Positions 1 through 7,989 of a DNA stretch of 64,000 bases are shown here, piece after piece. The translations under genes and the position numbers were made by a program. Positions within the stretch are counted from its first letter, which is position 1; each line of letters opens with the position of its first letter. Location of the stretch: contig NZ_JAUYGV010000007.1 of the NCBI RefSeq assembly GCF_030690345.1, forward strand, positions 62,001-126,000, read 5' to 3'. The notes below the pieces were generated by a model that searched no databases, was not told the origin of the DNA, and was given only the letters and a program-made list of their open reading frames with translations. The DNA comes from Rheinheimera sp. (GTDB taxonomy: Bacteria > Pseudomonadota > Gammaproteobacteria > Enterobacterales > Alteromonadaceae).

Positions 1-1
1 T

Positions 2-352
2 AACTACATTGATGGTGCTTTGCCTTTGGTGCTTAGCATGGGGCTGATTTATAAAGCCGATAACCCGTGGCAGCTTAGTTTACGTTTACGCCATTTTGGT
101 AAACGTACCTTAGATAGCTTTAACCAGCAGCGCTCAGCCGCAACCACTACAGTGAATGCCGGTTACCGCTATGAATGGCTGCGCTGGCAGCTGGCGCTGG
201 AGTTACTGAATATCTTTGACAGTAACAACAGCGATATTGATTATTTTTACGCCTCGCGTTTACCTGGTGAGCCGGCTGAAGGTATCGAAGACAGGCACAC
301 GCATCCGCTGGAGCCGCGCACCGCCAGATTGAAACTGGCCTACCGGTTTTAG
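2..352 (+). CDS. TonB-dependent receptor, C-terminal fragment (cut by window edge)
   Basis: The frame is open to the left edge, so only the last 116 residues are visible and no start can be assigned. They look like the end of a TonB-dependent outer-membrane receptor: alternating polar/hydrophobic beta strands, an LLNIFDSNNSDIDYFY segment like the LxNLFDxxxxDxxY block near the end of such receptors, an ...LEPRTARLKLAYRF tail, and a terminal Phe expected for a BAM-inserted barrel. The family carries siderophores, cobalamin or other large ligands across the outer membrane; the ligand cannot be told from this piece. It is followed after 84 bases by a secreted peroxidase gene with its own ribosome binding site. 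Family fairly sure, substrate unknown. Confidence 0.65.
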   Translation, partial: NYIDGALPLVLSMGLIYKADNPWQLSLRLRHFGKRTLDSFNQQRSAATTTVNAGYRYEWLRWQLALELLNIFDSNNSDIDYFYASRLPGEPAEGIEDRHTHPLEPRTARLKLAYRF

Positions 353-436
353 CAACGGCCGCTGGCGTACAGATCGGCTTAGGCTTATGCTACGTATTAG
401 CCGACTGCAACATCTGCAGCCTTACAGGAGATAAAT

Positions 437-1021
437 ATGAAAACCTTATTAAGCGCGGCCACTCTGGTAGCCGGTTTACTGGCTATGCCGGCAATTGCTA
501 ACCAGTGTGGTGAAATTCTCGGCCATTCTATGCAGCAGTTAAACACGCGTGAGAGCGTAGATTTATGCGACAGCTACAAAGGCAAAACCCTGCTGGTGGT
601 GAATACTGCCAGTAAGTGTGGCTTTACCAAGCAGTTCGAAGGCCTTGAAGCGCTGCACCAGAAGTATCAGGATAAAGGTTTAGTGATTCTGGGTTTCCCG
701 TCAGACAGTTTTATGCAGGAATATGATGACGCAGAGAAAACCGCTGAAGTGTGTTACTTAACTTATGGCGTTAAATTCCCGATGTTTGCCAGCTCCAAAG
801 TAAAAGGCGATGACGCTAATCCGGTATTTAAAGCCTTAATTGCCAAAACCGGCGAGTCACCAAGCTGGAACTTTAATAAATATCTGGTAAGCAGCGATGA
901 GCAAACGGTAAAACATTTTGGCAGCCGCACCGCGCCGGACGATAAAGCTTTTATCGCCGAGCTGGAAAAAATGCTCTCAGCAAATGCTGCTGCAGAAGCT
1001 AGTGTAAAAACCGGCGAGTAA
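437..1021 (+). CDS. Secreted glutathione-peroxidase-family protein
   Basis: A 194-residue protein with a Sec signal peptide (residues 1-21, ending PAIA) and a glutathione peroxidase fold. The peroxidatic Cys is C61 in NTASKCGFTKQ; C108 in EVCYLTYGVKFP sits where thioredoxin-dependent GPx enzymes keep the resolving Cys, and the WNFNKYLV block follows. The usual FPCNQF motif reads FPSDSF (residues 89-94), so the Gln of the catalytic tetrad is Ser. Known role of the family: reduction of peroxides by glutathione or thioredoxin. Export suggests a periplasmic peroxidase fed by another thiol donor (inference). ACAGGAGATAAAT precedes the ATG. The C-terminal tail is Ala/Glu-rich and longer than usual. 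Confidence 0.88.
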   Translation: MKTLLSAATLVAGLLAMPAIANQCGEILGHSMQQLNTRESVDLCDSYKGKTLLVVNTASKCGFTKQFEGLEALHQKYQDKGLVILGFPSDSFMQEYDDAEKTAEVCYLTYGVKFPMFASSKVKGDDANPVFKALIAKTGESPSWNFNKYLVSSDEQTVKHFGSRTAPDDKAFIAELEKMLSANAAAEASVKTGE

Positions 1022-1028
1022 GGTGTAG

Positions 1029-1254
1029 GTCAACTGCTTAAGCGGGTGTAAAAGCTATAGACTAATTAATTTGCCTATCCAGTCAACTGCGGCTGGAACC
1101 TCGATTTGGTCATCACAGAGTGTCTGAGCGAACGCGCAAGCGGTAGCGAGTTGCTGTGATGAGCCAAGGCGAGTGTTGCAGCGCAAGCAGTTGACGGTAG
1201 GTCTTATCGGCAATGCATGCAGCTGACTGCAGTTTTCAGCGCAAGCAGTTGACG
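1029..1254. repeat. Nested imperfect palindromic intergenic element
   Basis: The gap between the peroxidase and rnhA is largely palindromic. Inner arms (about 1080-1120 and 1151-1198) share TCAACTGC, CTCG, TTGG and TCATCACAG blocks with their reverse complements; one arm carries about 6 extra bases. Outer short arms are GTCAACTGCTT at 1029-1039 and AAGCAGTTGAC at 1244-1254. The 18-base string CAGCGCAAGCAGTTGACG occurs directly repeated at 1179-1196 and 1237-1254. No ORF lies inside. It resembles a REP/MITE-type element that lost or duplicated arms; whether it is mobile is not known from one copy. Confidence 0.6.
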
Positions 1255-1260
1255 ATTTGA

Positions 1261-1737
1261 TTAAGTTTTAGTGCTCATTTCAAACGCGGCATCCACAGTA
1301 GTGGGTTTTGCCTCAGCCGCACTGCGGGCTAATACATCACAACGCTCGTTCTCCGGGTGGCCGGCATGCCCCTTTACCCAGTGCCATGCCACTTTATGTG
1401 TTGACGCGGCGGTATCAAGCCGCTGCCATAAATCCTGATTTTTCACCGGCTGCTTCTGGCTGGTTTTCCAGTTATTACGTTTCCAGCCAGCCAGCCATTG
1501 CGTAATGCCTAAACGCACATATTGGCTGTCGGTGGTTAAGTCTACGTCGCAACTGTCTTTTAAGCTTTCCAGCGCAATAATGGCCGCCAGCAACTCCATA
1601 CGGTTATTGGTGGTTAAGCGATAACCGCCGCTTAGCTCTTTGCGGTGCTGTTTATAGATCAGCACAGCACCATAGCCGCCCGGGCCCGGGTTACCCAGGC
1701 AGGAGCCGTCGGTATAGATCGCAACTGTTTTGCGCAT
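1261..1737 (-). CDS. rnhA: Ribonuclease HI
   Basis: A 158-residue RNase HI that cleaves the RNA strand of RNA:DNA hybrids. From the ATG at 1737, the active-site residues fall at the same numbers as in the E. coli enzyme: D10 (YTDGS), E48 (NNRMELL), D70 (TTDSQYV), H124 (KGHAGH) and D134 (ERCDVLAR). An in-frame TTG 15 bases upstream would lengthen the protein by 5 residues, but that stretch contains the ribosome binding site GAGGAAAG, so ATG 1737 is preferred. It is divergent from dnaQ, 65 bases apart, an arrangement common in gammaproteobacteria. Confidence 0.97.
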   Translation of the reverse strand: MRKTVAIYTDGSCLGNPGPGGYGAVLIYKQHRKELSGGYRLTTNNRMELLAAIIALESLKDSCDVDLTTDSQYVRLGITQWLAGWKRNNWKTSQKQPVKNQDLWQRLDTAASTHKVAWHWVKGHAGHPENERCDVLARSAAEAKPTTVDAAFEMSTKT

Positions 1738-1764
1738 AAAGCCTTTCCTCAAACCAAAACGGCG

Positions 1765-1770
1765 TATAAT
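1765..1770 (+). promoter_or_regulatory. Probable -10 element for dnaQ in the rnhA/dnaQ divergent region
   Basis: TATAAT occurs 32 bases before the dnaQ ATG within the 65-base gap shared with rnhA. No convincing -35 hexamer lies 16-18 bases upstream, where the rnhA leader is. The call rests on the perfect -10 alone. Confidence 0.4.
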
Positions 1771-1802
1771 CTAACCCAAATGCAGTAAAAAACGAAACCG
1801 CC

Positions 1803-2504
1803 ATGGCTAAAAGACAAATTATTCTCGACACCGAAACCACGGGTCTTAACCCCAGAGATGGCCACCGTATTATTGAAATAGGCTGTGTAGAGCTGATAAA
1901 CCGGCGCTTCACCGGCAATAATTTCCATGTTTACATTAACCCGGAACGGATTATTGACGCTGAAGCCGTTGCCGTACACGGTATTACTAACGAGCGGTTA
2001 AAACACGAGCCAAAATTTCGTGATATCGCTAAAAGCTTTTACGACTATATTCACGGCGCCGAGTTGGTGATCCATAACGCTGCGTTTGACGTCGGCTTTA
2101 TTAACCATGAATTTGCCCTGCTGCATCCGCAGCTGCCGCCGGTTGGCGACTATTGTGCCATCCTCGATACCTTATTGATGGCGCGGGAAATGCATCCCGG
2201 GCAGAAGAATAACCTGGATGCGTTATGCCGCCGCTACGATATCAATAATAGCCACCGTACGCTGCACGGCGCTTTACTGGATGCTGAGATTTTAGCGGAT
2301 GTGTATCTGCTGATGACCGGCGGCCAGGTGAGTTTAAACCTGGCAAACGAGCAAGACGGCAATAATACCGGCGACGGTCCGATAGCCATACAGCGTAATG
2401 GCCGCTTAAAGGTGATCCGCGCTTCGGATGAAGAGTTGGTTGCGCACGAAAGCCGGCTGGATCTGGTGCAGAAAAAAGGAGGCAGTTGCCTGTGGCGAAA
2501 CTGA
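1803..2504 (+). CDS. dnaQ: DNA polymerase III epsilon subunit (3'-5' proofreading exonuclease)
   Basis: A 233-residue DEDDh exonuclease, the proofreading subunit that binds the alpha polymerase. ExoI is seen as LDTETTGLNP (D9, E11), ExoII near HNAAFDVGFINHE, and ExoIII as HRTLHGALLDAEILADVYL with the catalytic His and Asp. Behind the exonuclease domain is a short Gln/Asn-rich linker and a tail that would bind the alpha subunit. Its end overlaps the start of the next gene, whose AGGAGG site lies inside the last dnaQ codons, so the two are probably translated together. Confidence 0.96.
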   Translation: MAKRQIILDTETTGLNPRDGHRIIEIGCVELINRRFTGNNFHVYINPERIIDAEAVAVHGITNERLKHEPKFRDIAKSFYDYIHGAELVIHNAAFDVGFINHEFALLHPQLPPVGDYCAILDTLLMAREMHPGQKNNLDALCRRYDINNSHRTLHGALLDAEILADVYLLMTGGQVSLNLANEQDGNNTGDGPIAIQRNGRLKVIRASDEELVAHESRLDLVQKKGGSCLWRN

Positions 2505-3961
2505 TAAGTTGGTTAGTGGTATTGTTATTCAGCAGCAACTTGCTGGCGCAACAGACTGATACCGGGCAAGCCGGCACTGAACAGACAACAACAGCACAGA
2601 CAGCTACTGAACATGCAGAGCAACAACCGCTGCTGCACAACGGCTTTGAGCTGCTCAGTGACTTACCAACTAAAAACCAGATCCCACTGTTTGAAAACCG
2701 CTTTCGTATTGACGAGCACGTAGAGGAAATTACCCTGCTGCTGTTTCGCCGGCGCGGCTCGGCCTCGGCAGTACTGGTGCAGCCGGATGGCAGCAAGCTG
2801 CACTTTAATACGGCAGAGCAAAACAAAATACGTTGGCACGACGCCAGCAGCTACGACTTGATAGAGATTAAGAATCCGATGCCCGGGCCCTGGCAGGCGA
2901 TAGGCAGGTTACTACCGGAAAGCCGCATTATGGTATTAACCGACATTAAACTGGATGTCGATCCGCTGCCGGCGAATTTAATGGTTGGCGAAACAGTGAA
3001 AGTAACAGCGAGGCTGACTAACGGCAATGAGCCGATGAATGCGCGGGACTTTCGCGAAGTGCTGATGCTGGAAGTGATTTTTGTCAGTACCAATAACGCC
3101 AATTACGATAACTTTGGCCGTGGCGTGGTACAGGTGGCACAATTTCGTGACGACGGCAAAGGCTATGACGAGCGGGCCCGCGACGGCGTATTTACCGGCG
3201 AGTTTCAGCTGCGGTTTGTCTCCGGCGAATGGATCCCGAAGTATATAGTGCGCACACCGTTGTATACCCGTGAAGTGGAACAGCCGCCGGTTGTATTGCA
3301 AGCCGCACCTATCGTAGCCGATATTATCGCCGCACCGGCGCTGCCGGATGGACAGCCTGCAGATCAGGGTAAACCGCACCAGGTGCTGTTTCGCATTACA
3401 GATGACAGCATTGATAAAGCCACAGTGCTACTGCAGGGCCGGGTACGTTACCCTAATGGTGAGGTAGACGAGTTTGCCTTGAATGAACCTGGTTTAACGG
3501 CGCGTGAAGTAATGCTGCATAATCGCGGCCACGGCAGTTATATTTTGGAAGTGCAGGCCTTTGGTGCCATGCAGGATGGCCGCCAATTTATGCTGAGTTT
3601 ACCGGAAACCAGTTTTGTGGTGAAAATGCCGGTGTTTGAAGCGCCGGTGCTTGACGAATTACCACAGAGTATTAAAGACGAAATTGCTGCCGAGCAGGCA
3701 GAACCTGAGCCGGAATTCCCCTGGGGTTTGGTGATAGGCGCTAATTTGCTGATTTTATGTGGCGGTGGCCTGGCCATTTGGATTGTGATAACAGATCGGA
3801 AATGGGCCGATTTACTGTTCTGGCGGAAAAAGCCGGTTGCCGCAGAGCCAGAGCCGGCAAAAAGTGAAACTCAGCAGGCTGCAACAGCGAAAAACAACGC
3901 TAATGCACAAAAAAACAACGATATGGATGACATTCTCGATCTGACCTTGCCGGATGATTAA
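2492..3961 (+). CDS. TIGR03503-like membrane-anchored protein
   Basis: A 489-residue protein beginning at GTG 2492, 9 bases after AGGAGG (2477-2482); an in-frame TTG at 2486 is too close to that site. It has an N-terminal signal segment (ISWLVVLLFSSNLLAQ), a Thr/Gln-rich linker, a large region predicted to be beta-rich and extracytoplasmic, one transmembrane helix about 50-75 residues from the end (WGLVIGANLLILCGGGLAIW) followed by basic residues, and a short cytoplasmic tail rich in Ala/Asn/Asp. Length, topology and position after dnaQ match the TIGR03503 group seen in Alteromonadales and Vibrionales. Function unknown; the DGKGYDERARDGVFTG stretch resembles a calcium-loop-like segment of Ig-type domains (weak). 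Confidence 0.7.
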   Translation: MAKLISWLVVLLFSSNLLAQQTDTGQAGTEQTTTAQTATEHAEQQPLLHNGFELLSDLPTKNQIPLFENRFRIDEHVEEITLLLFRRRGSASAVLVQPDGSKLHFNTAEQNKIRWHDASSYDLIEIKNPMPGPWQAIGRLLPESRIMVLTDIKLDVDPLPANLMVGETVKVTARLTNGNEPMNARDFREVLMLEVIFVSTNNANYDNFGRGVVQVAQFRDDGKGYDERARDGVFTGEFQLRFVSGEWIPKYIVRTPLYTREVEQPPVVLQAAPIVADIIAAPALPDGQPADQGKPHQVLFRITDDSIDKATVLLQGRVRYPNGEVDEFALNEPGLTAREVMLHNRGHGSYILEVQAFGAMQDGRQFMLSLPETSFVVKMPVFEAPVLDELPQSIKDEIAAEQAEPEPEFPWGLVIGANLLILCGGGLAIWIVITDRKWADLLFWRKKPVAAEPEPAKSETQQAATAKNNANAQKNNDMDDILDLTLPDD

Positions 3962-3989
3962 GGATTAGGCAAAAGCGGCAAAAAAGGTG

Positions 3990-4018
3990 TTGACGGCCTA
4001 TCGGCTAATCCGTATCAT
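3990..4018 (+). promoter_or_regulatory. Sigma-70 promoter of the tRNA-Asp array
   Basis: TTGACG (3990-3995) and TATCAT (4013-4018) are separated by 17 bases, and a GC-rich discriminator (CCCGCCGC) follows, as in stringently controlled stable-RNA promoters. The first tRNA begins about 45 bases after the likely start point. Confidence 0.75.
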
Positions 4019-4069
4019 TCCCGCCGCACTGCAGGATACCCAAACGAAATTCTGCAGGGCAATTGGTGC

Positions 4070-4146
4070 GGAGCGGTAGTTCAGTCGGTTAGAATACCGG
4101 CCTGTCACGCCGGGGGTCGCGGGTTCGAGTCCCGTCCGCTCCGCCA
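4070..4146 (+). tRNA. tRNA-Asp(GTC), copy 1
   Basis: A full 77-base cloverleaf: acceptor stem GGAGCGG/CCGCTCC, D arm, anticodon stem CCGGC/GCCGG around CTGTCAC (anticodon GTC), T arm GCGGG-TTCGAGT-CCCGT, and encoded GCCA end. Confidence 0.98.
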
Positions 4147-4163
4147 ATTTTTCGATACACACC

Positions 4164-4240
4164 GGAGCGGTAGTTCAGTCGGTTAGAATACCGGCCTGTC
4201 ACGCCGGGGGTCGCGGGTTCGAGTCCCGTCCGCTCCGCCA
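4164..4240 (+). tRNA. tRNA-Asp(GTC), copy 2
   Basis: Identical over 77 bases to copy 1; separated from it by a 17-base AT-rich spacer, so part of the same transcript. Confidence 0.98.
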
Positions 4241-4267
4241 CTGTGTCGAAAATATGCTTCCTGATCC

Positions 4268-4344
4268 GGAGCGGTAGTTCAGTCGGTTAGAATACCGGCC
4301 TGTCACGCCGGGGGTCGCGGGTTCGAGTCCCGTCCGCTCCGCCA
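4268..4344 (+). tRNA. tRNA-Asp(GTC), copy 3
   Basis: Identical to copies 1 and 2, with encoded CCA; a 27-base spacer precedes it. Confidence 0.98.
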
Positions 4345-4398
4345 CTTCAGTAAGTTGCCGTAAGGTAAAGCCATAAGAGCGCAAGCTCACTCCAGCGC

Positions 4399-4475
4399 GG
4401 AGCGGTAGTTCAGTCGGTTAGAATACCGGCCTGTCACGCCGGGGGTCGCGGGTTCGAGTCCCGTCCGCTCCGCCA
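4399..4475 (+). tRNA. tRNA-Asp(GTC), copy 4
   Basis: Identical to the other intact copies; a 54-base spacer precedes it. Its GCCATTTTACTTCCTTAG tail starts the duplicated unit that carries the two decayed copies. Confidence 0.98.
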
Positions 4476-4503
4476 TTTTACTTCCTTAGTTTTTTGTCAG
4501 CAC

Positions 4504-4603
4504 AGCTCGGTAGTTCAGTCGGTTGCTTTCTGTTACGAGTTTAGCCGGCCTGGCACGCCACCAGCCAGAGTGTTCGCGGGTTCGAGTCCCGTCCGCTCCG
4601 CCA
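4504..4603 (+). pseudogene. Decayed tRNA-Asp copy with insertions
   Basis: The first block (TAGTTCAGTCGGTT), part of the anticodon arm (GCCGGCCTGGCACGCC) and the whole 3' half with T arm and CCA match tRNA-Asp. The 5' acceptor strand reads AGCTCGG and no longer pairs fully, the GTC anticodon position reads GGC, and about 18 bases are inserted in the D arm and about 14 after the anticodon stem. It should not fold as a working tRNA. Confidence 0.85.
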
Positions 4604-4630
4604 TTTTATTTCCTTAATTTTTGTCAGCAC

Positions 4631-4688
4631 TGAACGGTAGTTCAGTCGGTTGCTCTCTGTTACGAGCTTAGCCGGCCTGTCACACCAC
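4631..4688 (+). pseudogene. Truncated decayed tRNA-Asp copy
   Basis: A second degenerate copy with the same D-arm insertion (GCTCTCTGTTACGAGCTTA against GCTTTCTGTTACGAGTTT in the previous copy) that retains the GTC anticodon block but stops before the variable loop and T arm. The shared insertion shows that one decayed unit was duplicated with a period near 128 bases. Confidence 0.8.
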
Positions 4689-4871
4689 ATTGTCCAAAAT
4701 TCCTGATATTTTACTTTTATTCCTGTAATAACTACTACAACGTCGTGTCATGCGACTGTCTGTATGGAAAAAAGAAAAAAATACTTCTACAGTGTGTCAA
4801 ACATATCAATAAATCACAGTTTTAATTAGCGATTTATTATATTTGCCGGTAACAACAGGGTTACGCACAGT

Positions 4872-7316
4872 ATGGATACATTTGAGCTTAGTCAGTTGCA
4901 GGATGCCATAGTGCACTGTGCGGTTGATGCCATTATTGTTATTGATCAGCAAGGCCTGATTTGTTTCTTTTCACCCTCGGCAGAAAAGCTGTTTGGTTAT
5001 GCTTCGACAGACTGTGTTGGCCGGAATATAAGTATGTTAATGCCTGAGCCGTTTCATAGTGAACATGATGGTTATCTGGCCAATTATGTTAAGCACGGCA
5101 TGGACGCTAAAATTATTGGCTCAGGCCGTGATGTGCAGGGTAAGCGCAAAGATAACAGCGTTTTTCCAATGCATTTATCGGTTGGAGAAGCCACTGCCGG
5201 CAACAAGCGTTATTTTGTCGGCATCTGTCATGATTTAACTGCGTATCAGGCCAGTGTTAAAGCCCACCTTAGTTTACGCTCGATGCAGGATGCACTGCTG
5301 GAAGCCGCGGTAGACGGTATTATTTCCATTGATGAGTGGGGCATTGTGCAAACCTTTAACCGCGGTGCCGAGCTGTTGTTTGGTTATAACAAACAAGAGG
5401 TGATCGGCGAGAACGTCAGCATGCTGATGACATCGACGCATGCTACGCAGCATGACGGCTATCTGAATAATTATAAAAAGGGTGGTAAGGCGCAAATTAT
5501 CGGCATTGGCCGTGATGTTCAGGCGCGTCGTAAAGACGGCAGCGTGTTTCCAATGCATTTATCGGTGGGTGAGTCGCACACTGAACAAGGCCGTCTGTTT
5601 GTTGGTGTCTGTCATGATTTATCCGAATTTAAAGCCGTGTTACAACGGCTTATTTCAGCAGAGCAACGCTATCGCGATATTGTGCAGAACCAGAAAGAGT
5701 TTATTTGCCGGTTAAGTAAAAACTCACGGCTTACCTTTGTAAATAATGCTTTTTGCCGCCAGTTAAACCAGCAGCTATTTCAGATGCTGGGCATTTCTAT
5801 CTTCGAGTTTATTCACGCTGATGAGCGTCACGGTGTTGAGGCACTGCTGGCGCAGTTACGTCAGGCCGGTGGAGGGCAAACTATTTCATTGTCGGTGCGT
5901 ATGTTGGGGCCGGATAAAGCGGTGCACTGGGTAGATTGGACCTTTAGCAGCCTGGCCGGTACTGCAGACTCCGCGGATGAAATTCAGGGCGTGGGTATTG
6001 ATATTACCGAGCAGGTTAAAGCGAAAAATCATGCTAAGTTTCTTACCAACTTTGATGCGTTAACCGGTCTGGTGAATAAAGAGGGTTTGCTGGAGCAGTT
6101 CGGCCGGCGCTCAGAGCCTGACCTGGCGCTGGCGGTGCTGTTTATTGATTGCCACCGGTTTCGGCTTATTAATGAAAAATATGGCTACGAGTTTGGCGAT
6201 CTGATGCTGATAGAAGCTGCGCACCGGTTACAAAGTTTATTGCCGCAGGACGCGGTGGCATGCCGGCCCGGTGCAGATGATTTTATTGTGTTATTACCGT
6301 TGCTTAACCGGATTGATTTACTGCCTTTTGCTTATCAACTTATTGAAAATTGTACTGAGCCGTACTGGCTGGCGCAGGAGAAAATTTCACCGTCAATGTG
6401 TGTGGGTATCAGTGTCTACCCGGACGACTCGGCTGATCTGGCGGTATTGATCCAGCAAGCCGAGTCTGCGATGTTTGAAGCTAAGCAGCAGGCGTTACCG
6501 CTGCGTTTGTATCATGCCGATATTCACAATGCGCTGACAAGGCGGCTGGAGATTGAGCAGGGCTTACGCCGGGCCATAGAGCAAGACTTGCTTAGCGTAG
6601 TGCTGCAACCTAAGTATCATTTGCTCAGCGGCCGGCTTATTGGCTATGAGGCCCTGCTGCGTTGGCATGATGCGGTATTGGGTACGGTAGCGCCGGACAA
6701 GTTTGTGCCGATAGCAGAGGCGGTTAACCTGGGTAAAAAGCTCGATTGTTGGGTGTTGAAAACGGTGCTGCAGCAAATTAAATTATGGTGCCAAAGCGGC
6801 TTACAACCACAACCGGTGGCGGTAAACATTACCGCTAAACACTTTTCTGATCCCGGGTTGTACAGTTTTATCACTAGCTGGCTAAAACAATTGGAATTGC
6901 CACCGCAGTGTCTGCAACTGGAAATTACCGAAGGTGTGGCAATGGATAATTCGCTCACTATTTTAGAAAACCTGACCGCGTTTCGCAGTGCAGGTATTAA
7001 AATAGCCATTGATGATTTTGGTACCGGCTATTCGTCGTTATCTTATCTGACGTCTTTACCGATTGATTTTATAAAGATAGACAGAGCCTTTGTACAAGCA
7101 TTGGATAAAGGTCATAACCTGAGTTTGGTCAAAGCCATGTTGGCGATGGCGCAGGCAATTGAAGTGGCTGTTATTGCCGAGGGCATAGAAACGGCAGAGC
7201 AACAGGCGTTACTGGCAGAGCTGGGTTGTGAATTTGGCCAGGGCTATTTTTATGCTAAACCGGCCGGCTTCAGCCATATTGAACAGCAATTAACTGTTAC
7301 TGTGCAAAGTAACTGA
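4872..7316 (+). CDS. PAS-PAS-PAS-GGDEF-EAL protein, predicted c-di-GMP phosphodiesterase with FixL-like PAS domains
   Basis: An 814-residue soluble protein without signal or membrane segments. PAS1 (about 5-125) and PAS2 (about 133-252) are tandem duplicates; both carry the HDGY...IIGxGR...RKDxSVFPMHLSVGE pattern of the heme PAS of FixL, with H65/R86 and H194/R214. PAS3 spans about 265-390. The GGDEF domain (about 395-545) has a broken signature, GADDF, so cyclase activity is unlikely. The EAL domain (about 560-805) keeps EALLRW, the VNIT Asn, LEITE, IDDFGTG, IKID, AEGIE and GQGY, so c-di-GMP hydrolysis is likely. Heme/oxygen sensing is inferred from motifs only. The 3' end overlaps the convergent next gene by 20 bases. 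The 183 bases upstream are AT-rich and show no other gene. Confidence 0.93.
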   Translation: MDTFELSQLQDAIVHCAVDAIIVIDQQGLICFFSPSAEKLFGYASTDCVGRNISMLMPEPFHSEHDGYLANYVKHGMDAKIIGSGRDVQGKRKDNSVFPMHLSVGEATAGNKRYFVGICHDLTAYQASVKAHLSLRSMQDALLEAAVDGIISIDEWGIVQTFNRGAELLFGYNKQEVIGENVSMLMTSTHATQHDGYLNNYKKGGKAQIIGIGRDVQARRKDGSVFPMHLSVGESHTEQGRLFVGVCHDLSEFKAVLQRLISAEQRYRDIVQNQKEFICRLSKNSRLTFVNNAFCRQLNQQLFQMLGISIFEFIHADERHGVEALLAQLRQAGGGQTISLSVRMLGPDKAVHWVDWTFSSLAGTADSADEIQGVGIDITEQVKAKNHAKFLTNFDALTGLVNKEGLLEQFGRRSEPDLALAVLFIDCHRFRLINEKYGYEFGDLMLIEAAHRLQSLLPQDAVACRPGADDFIVLLPLLNRIDLLPFAYQLIENCTEPYWLAQEKISPSMCVGISVYPDDSADLAVLIQQAESAMFEAKQQALPLRLYHADIHNALTRRLEIEQGLRRAIEQDLLSVVLQPKYHLLSGRLIGYEALLRWHDAVLGTVAPDKFVPIAEAVNLGKKLDCWVLKTVLQQIKLWCQSGLQPQPVAVNITAKHFSDPGLYSFITSWLKQLELPPQCLQLEITEGVAMDNSLTILENLTAFRSAGIKIAIDDFGTGYSSLSYLTSLPIDFIKIDRAFVQALDKGHNLSLVKAMLAMAQAIEVAVIAEGIETAEQQALLAELGCEFGQGYFYAKPAGFSHIEQQLTVTVQSN

Positions 7317-7989
7317 GCTGCTCGCTGTTTGCATGCTGTGTCAGTTTTTCGCTGATATAAGTTTTGTGCGCTGATTGCTCTGACACGACAAAATAAGCGT
7401 CTATGTGCTCCAGCAACTGGCATTGATAATGCGCGGCAAATGGCAAGCCGTGCTGCTGCAGGTAGTGGTTAAACGGCGCTTCATAAGTTAGCAGTGCGCT
7501 GCTGCGGCCTTTAATAAACATTTCTACCGCACTGATACTGTCCGGCAAATCAATAAAACTGTAACCTTTGGCGGCCAGCAACTGGCGTTGGCCGTGGTAA
7601 TCAAAGCCGCGAATGGCGGCAATAGTCGGATGTTTTTCCCGCGCCACGGCGGCGCCGTGCGTAAGTAATACCAAAGATAATTGCGTATAAGGCGGCGCAA
7701 TAAAGCTGACATTTTCCGGCAACGCTTTGGTATGTTTAATATTAATGGTCAGGTCAACTTCGCCGCTTTCGAGCATTTTGTATAACCGGGCCGGGGTGGC
7801 ACATACGGTGGTCAGCTTAATGTTGTCGTGTTGTAAAATGCTGCGTGTTAATTCAACGGCCTCACCGGCGCAGTTATCGCTGTTCTGCATAACAAAGTAC
7901 GGTGGGAAATTATGCACCCCAAGGCGTATTTCATTGCCGGCGCCCGCCGGAGAATTCAGAGACAACAGCAGAAGCAGTAATACACGCAT
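7297..7989 (-). CDS. Periplasmic solute-binding protein, family 3 type
   Basis: A 230-residue exported protein starting at ATG 7989, preceded by CGAAGG; a GTG 27 bases upstream is less well placed. After a leucine-rich signal (VLLLLLLSLNSPAGAG) it has the IRLGVHNFPPYFVMQ opening and the LESGEVDLTINI block typical of amino-acid-type binding proteins (SBP_bac_3). There is no adjacent transporter gene, so it may be an orphan binding protein or a sensor partner. Its 3' end overlaps the PAS-GGDEF-EAL gene by 20 bases, tail to tail. Confidence 0.75.
   Translation of the reverse strand: MRVLLLLLLSLNSPAGAGNEIRLGVHNFPPYFVMQNSDNCAGEAVELTRSILQHDNIKLTTVCATPARLYKMLESGEVDLTINIKHTKALPENVSFIAPPYTQLSLVLLTHGAAVAREKHPTIAAIRGFDYHGQRQLLAAKGYSFIDLPDSISAVEMFIKGRSSALLTYEAPFNHYLQQHGLPFAAHYQCQLLEHIDAYFVVSEQSAHKTYISEKLTQHANSEQLSYFAQ

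Noticed and set aside
2242..2826. Long minus-strand ORF across dnaQ and the TIGR03503-like gene
   Set aside because: Cys/Ser-rich shadow of two clear genes, no ribosome binding site or family motif.
4199..4390. Minus-strand ORF over the tRNA-Asp array (RTGLEPATPGVTG, SGRDSNPRPPA)
   Set aside because: It is the well-known false protein made by reading across antisense tRNA genes; it repeats with the tRNAs and has no start signal.
4070..4603. Repeats with spacers, possible CRISPR array
   Set aside because: Repeat units are tRNA-Asp genes with CCA ends, spacers vary from 17 to 54 bases, and no cas gene is near.
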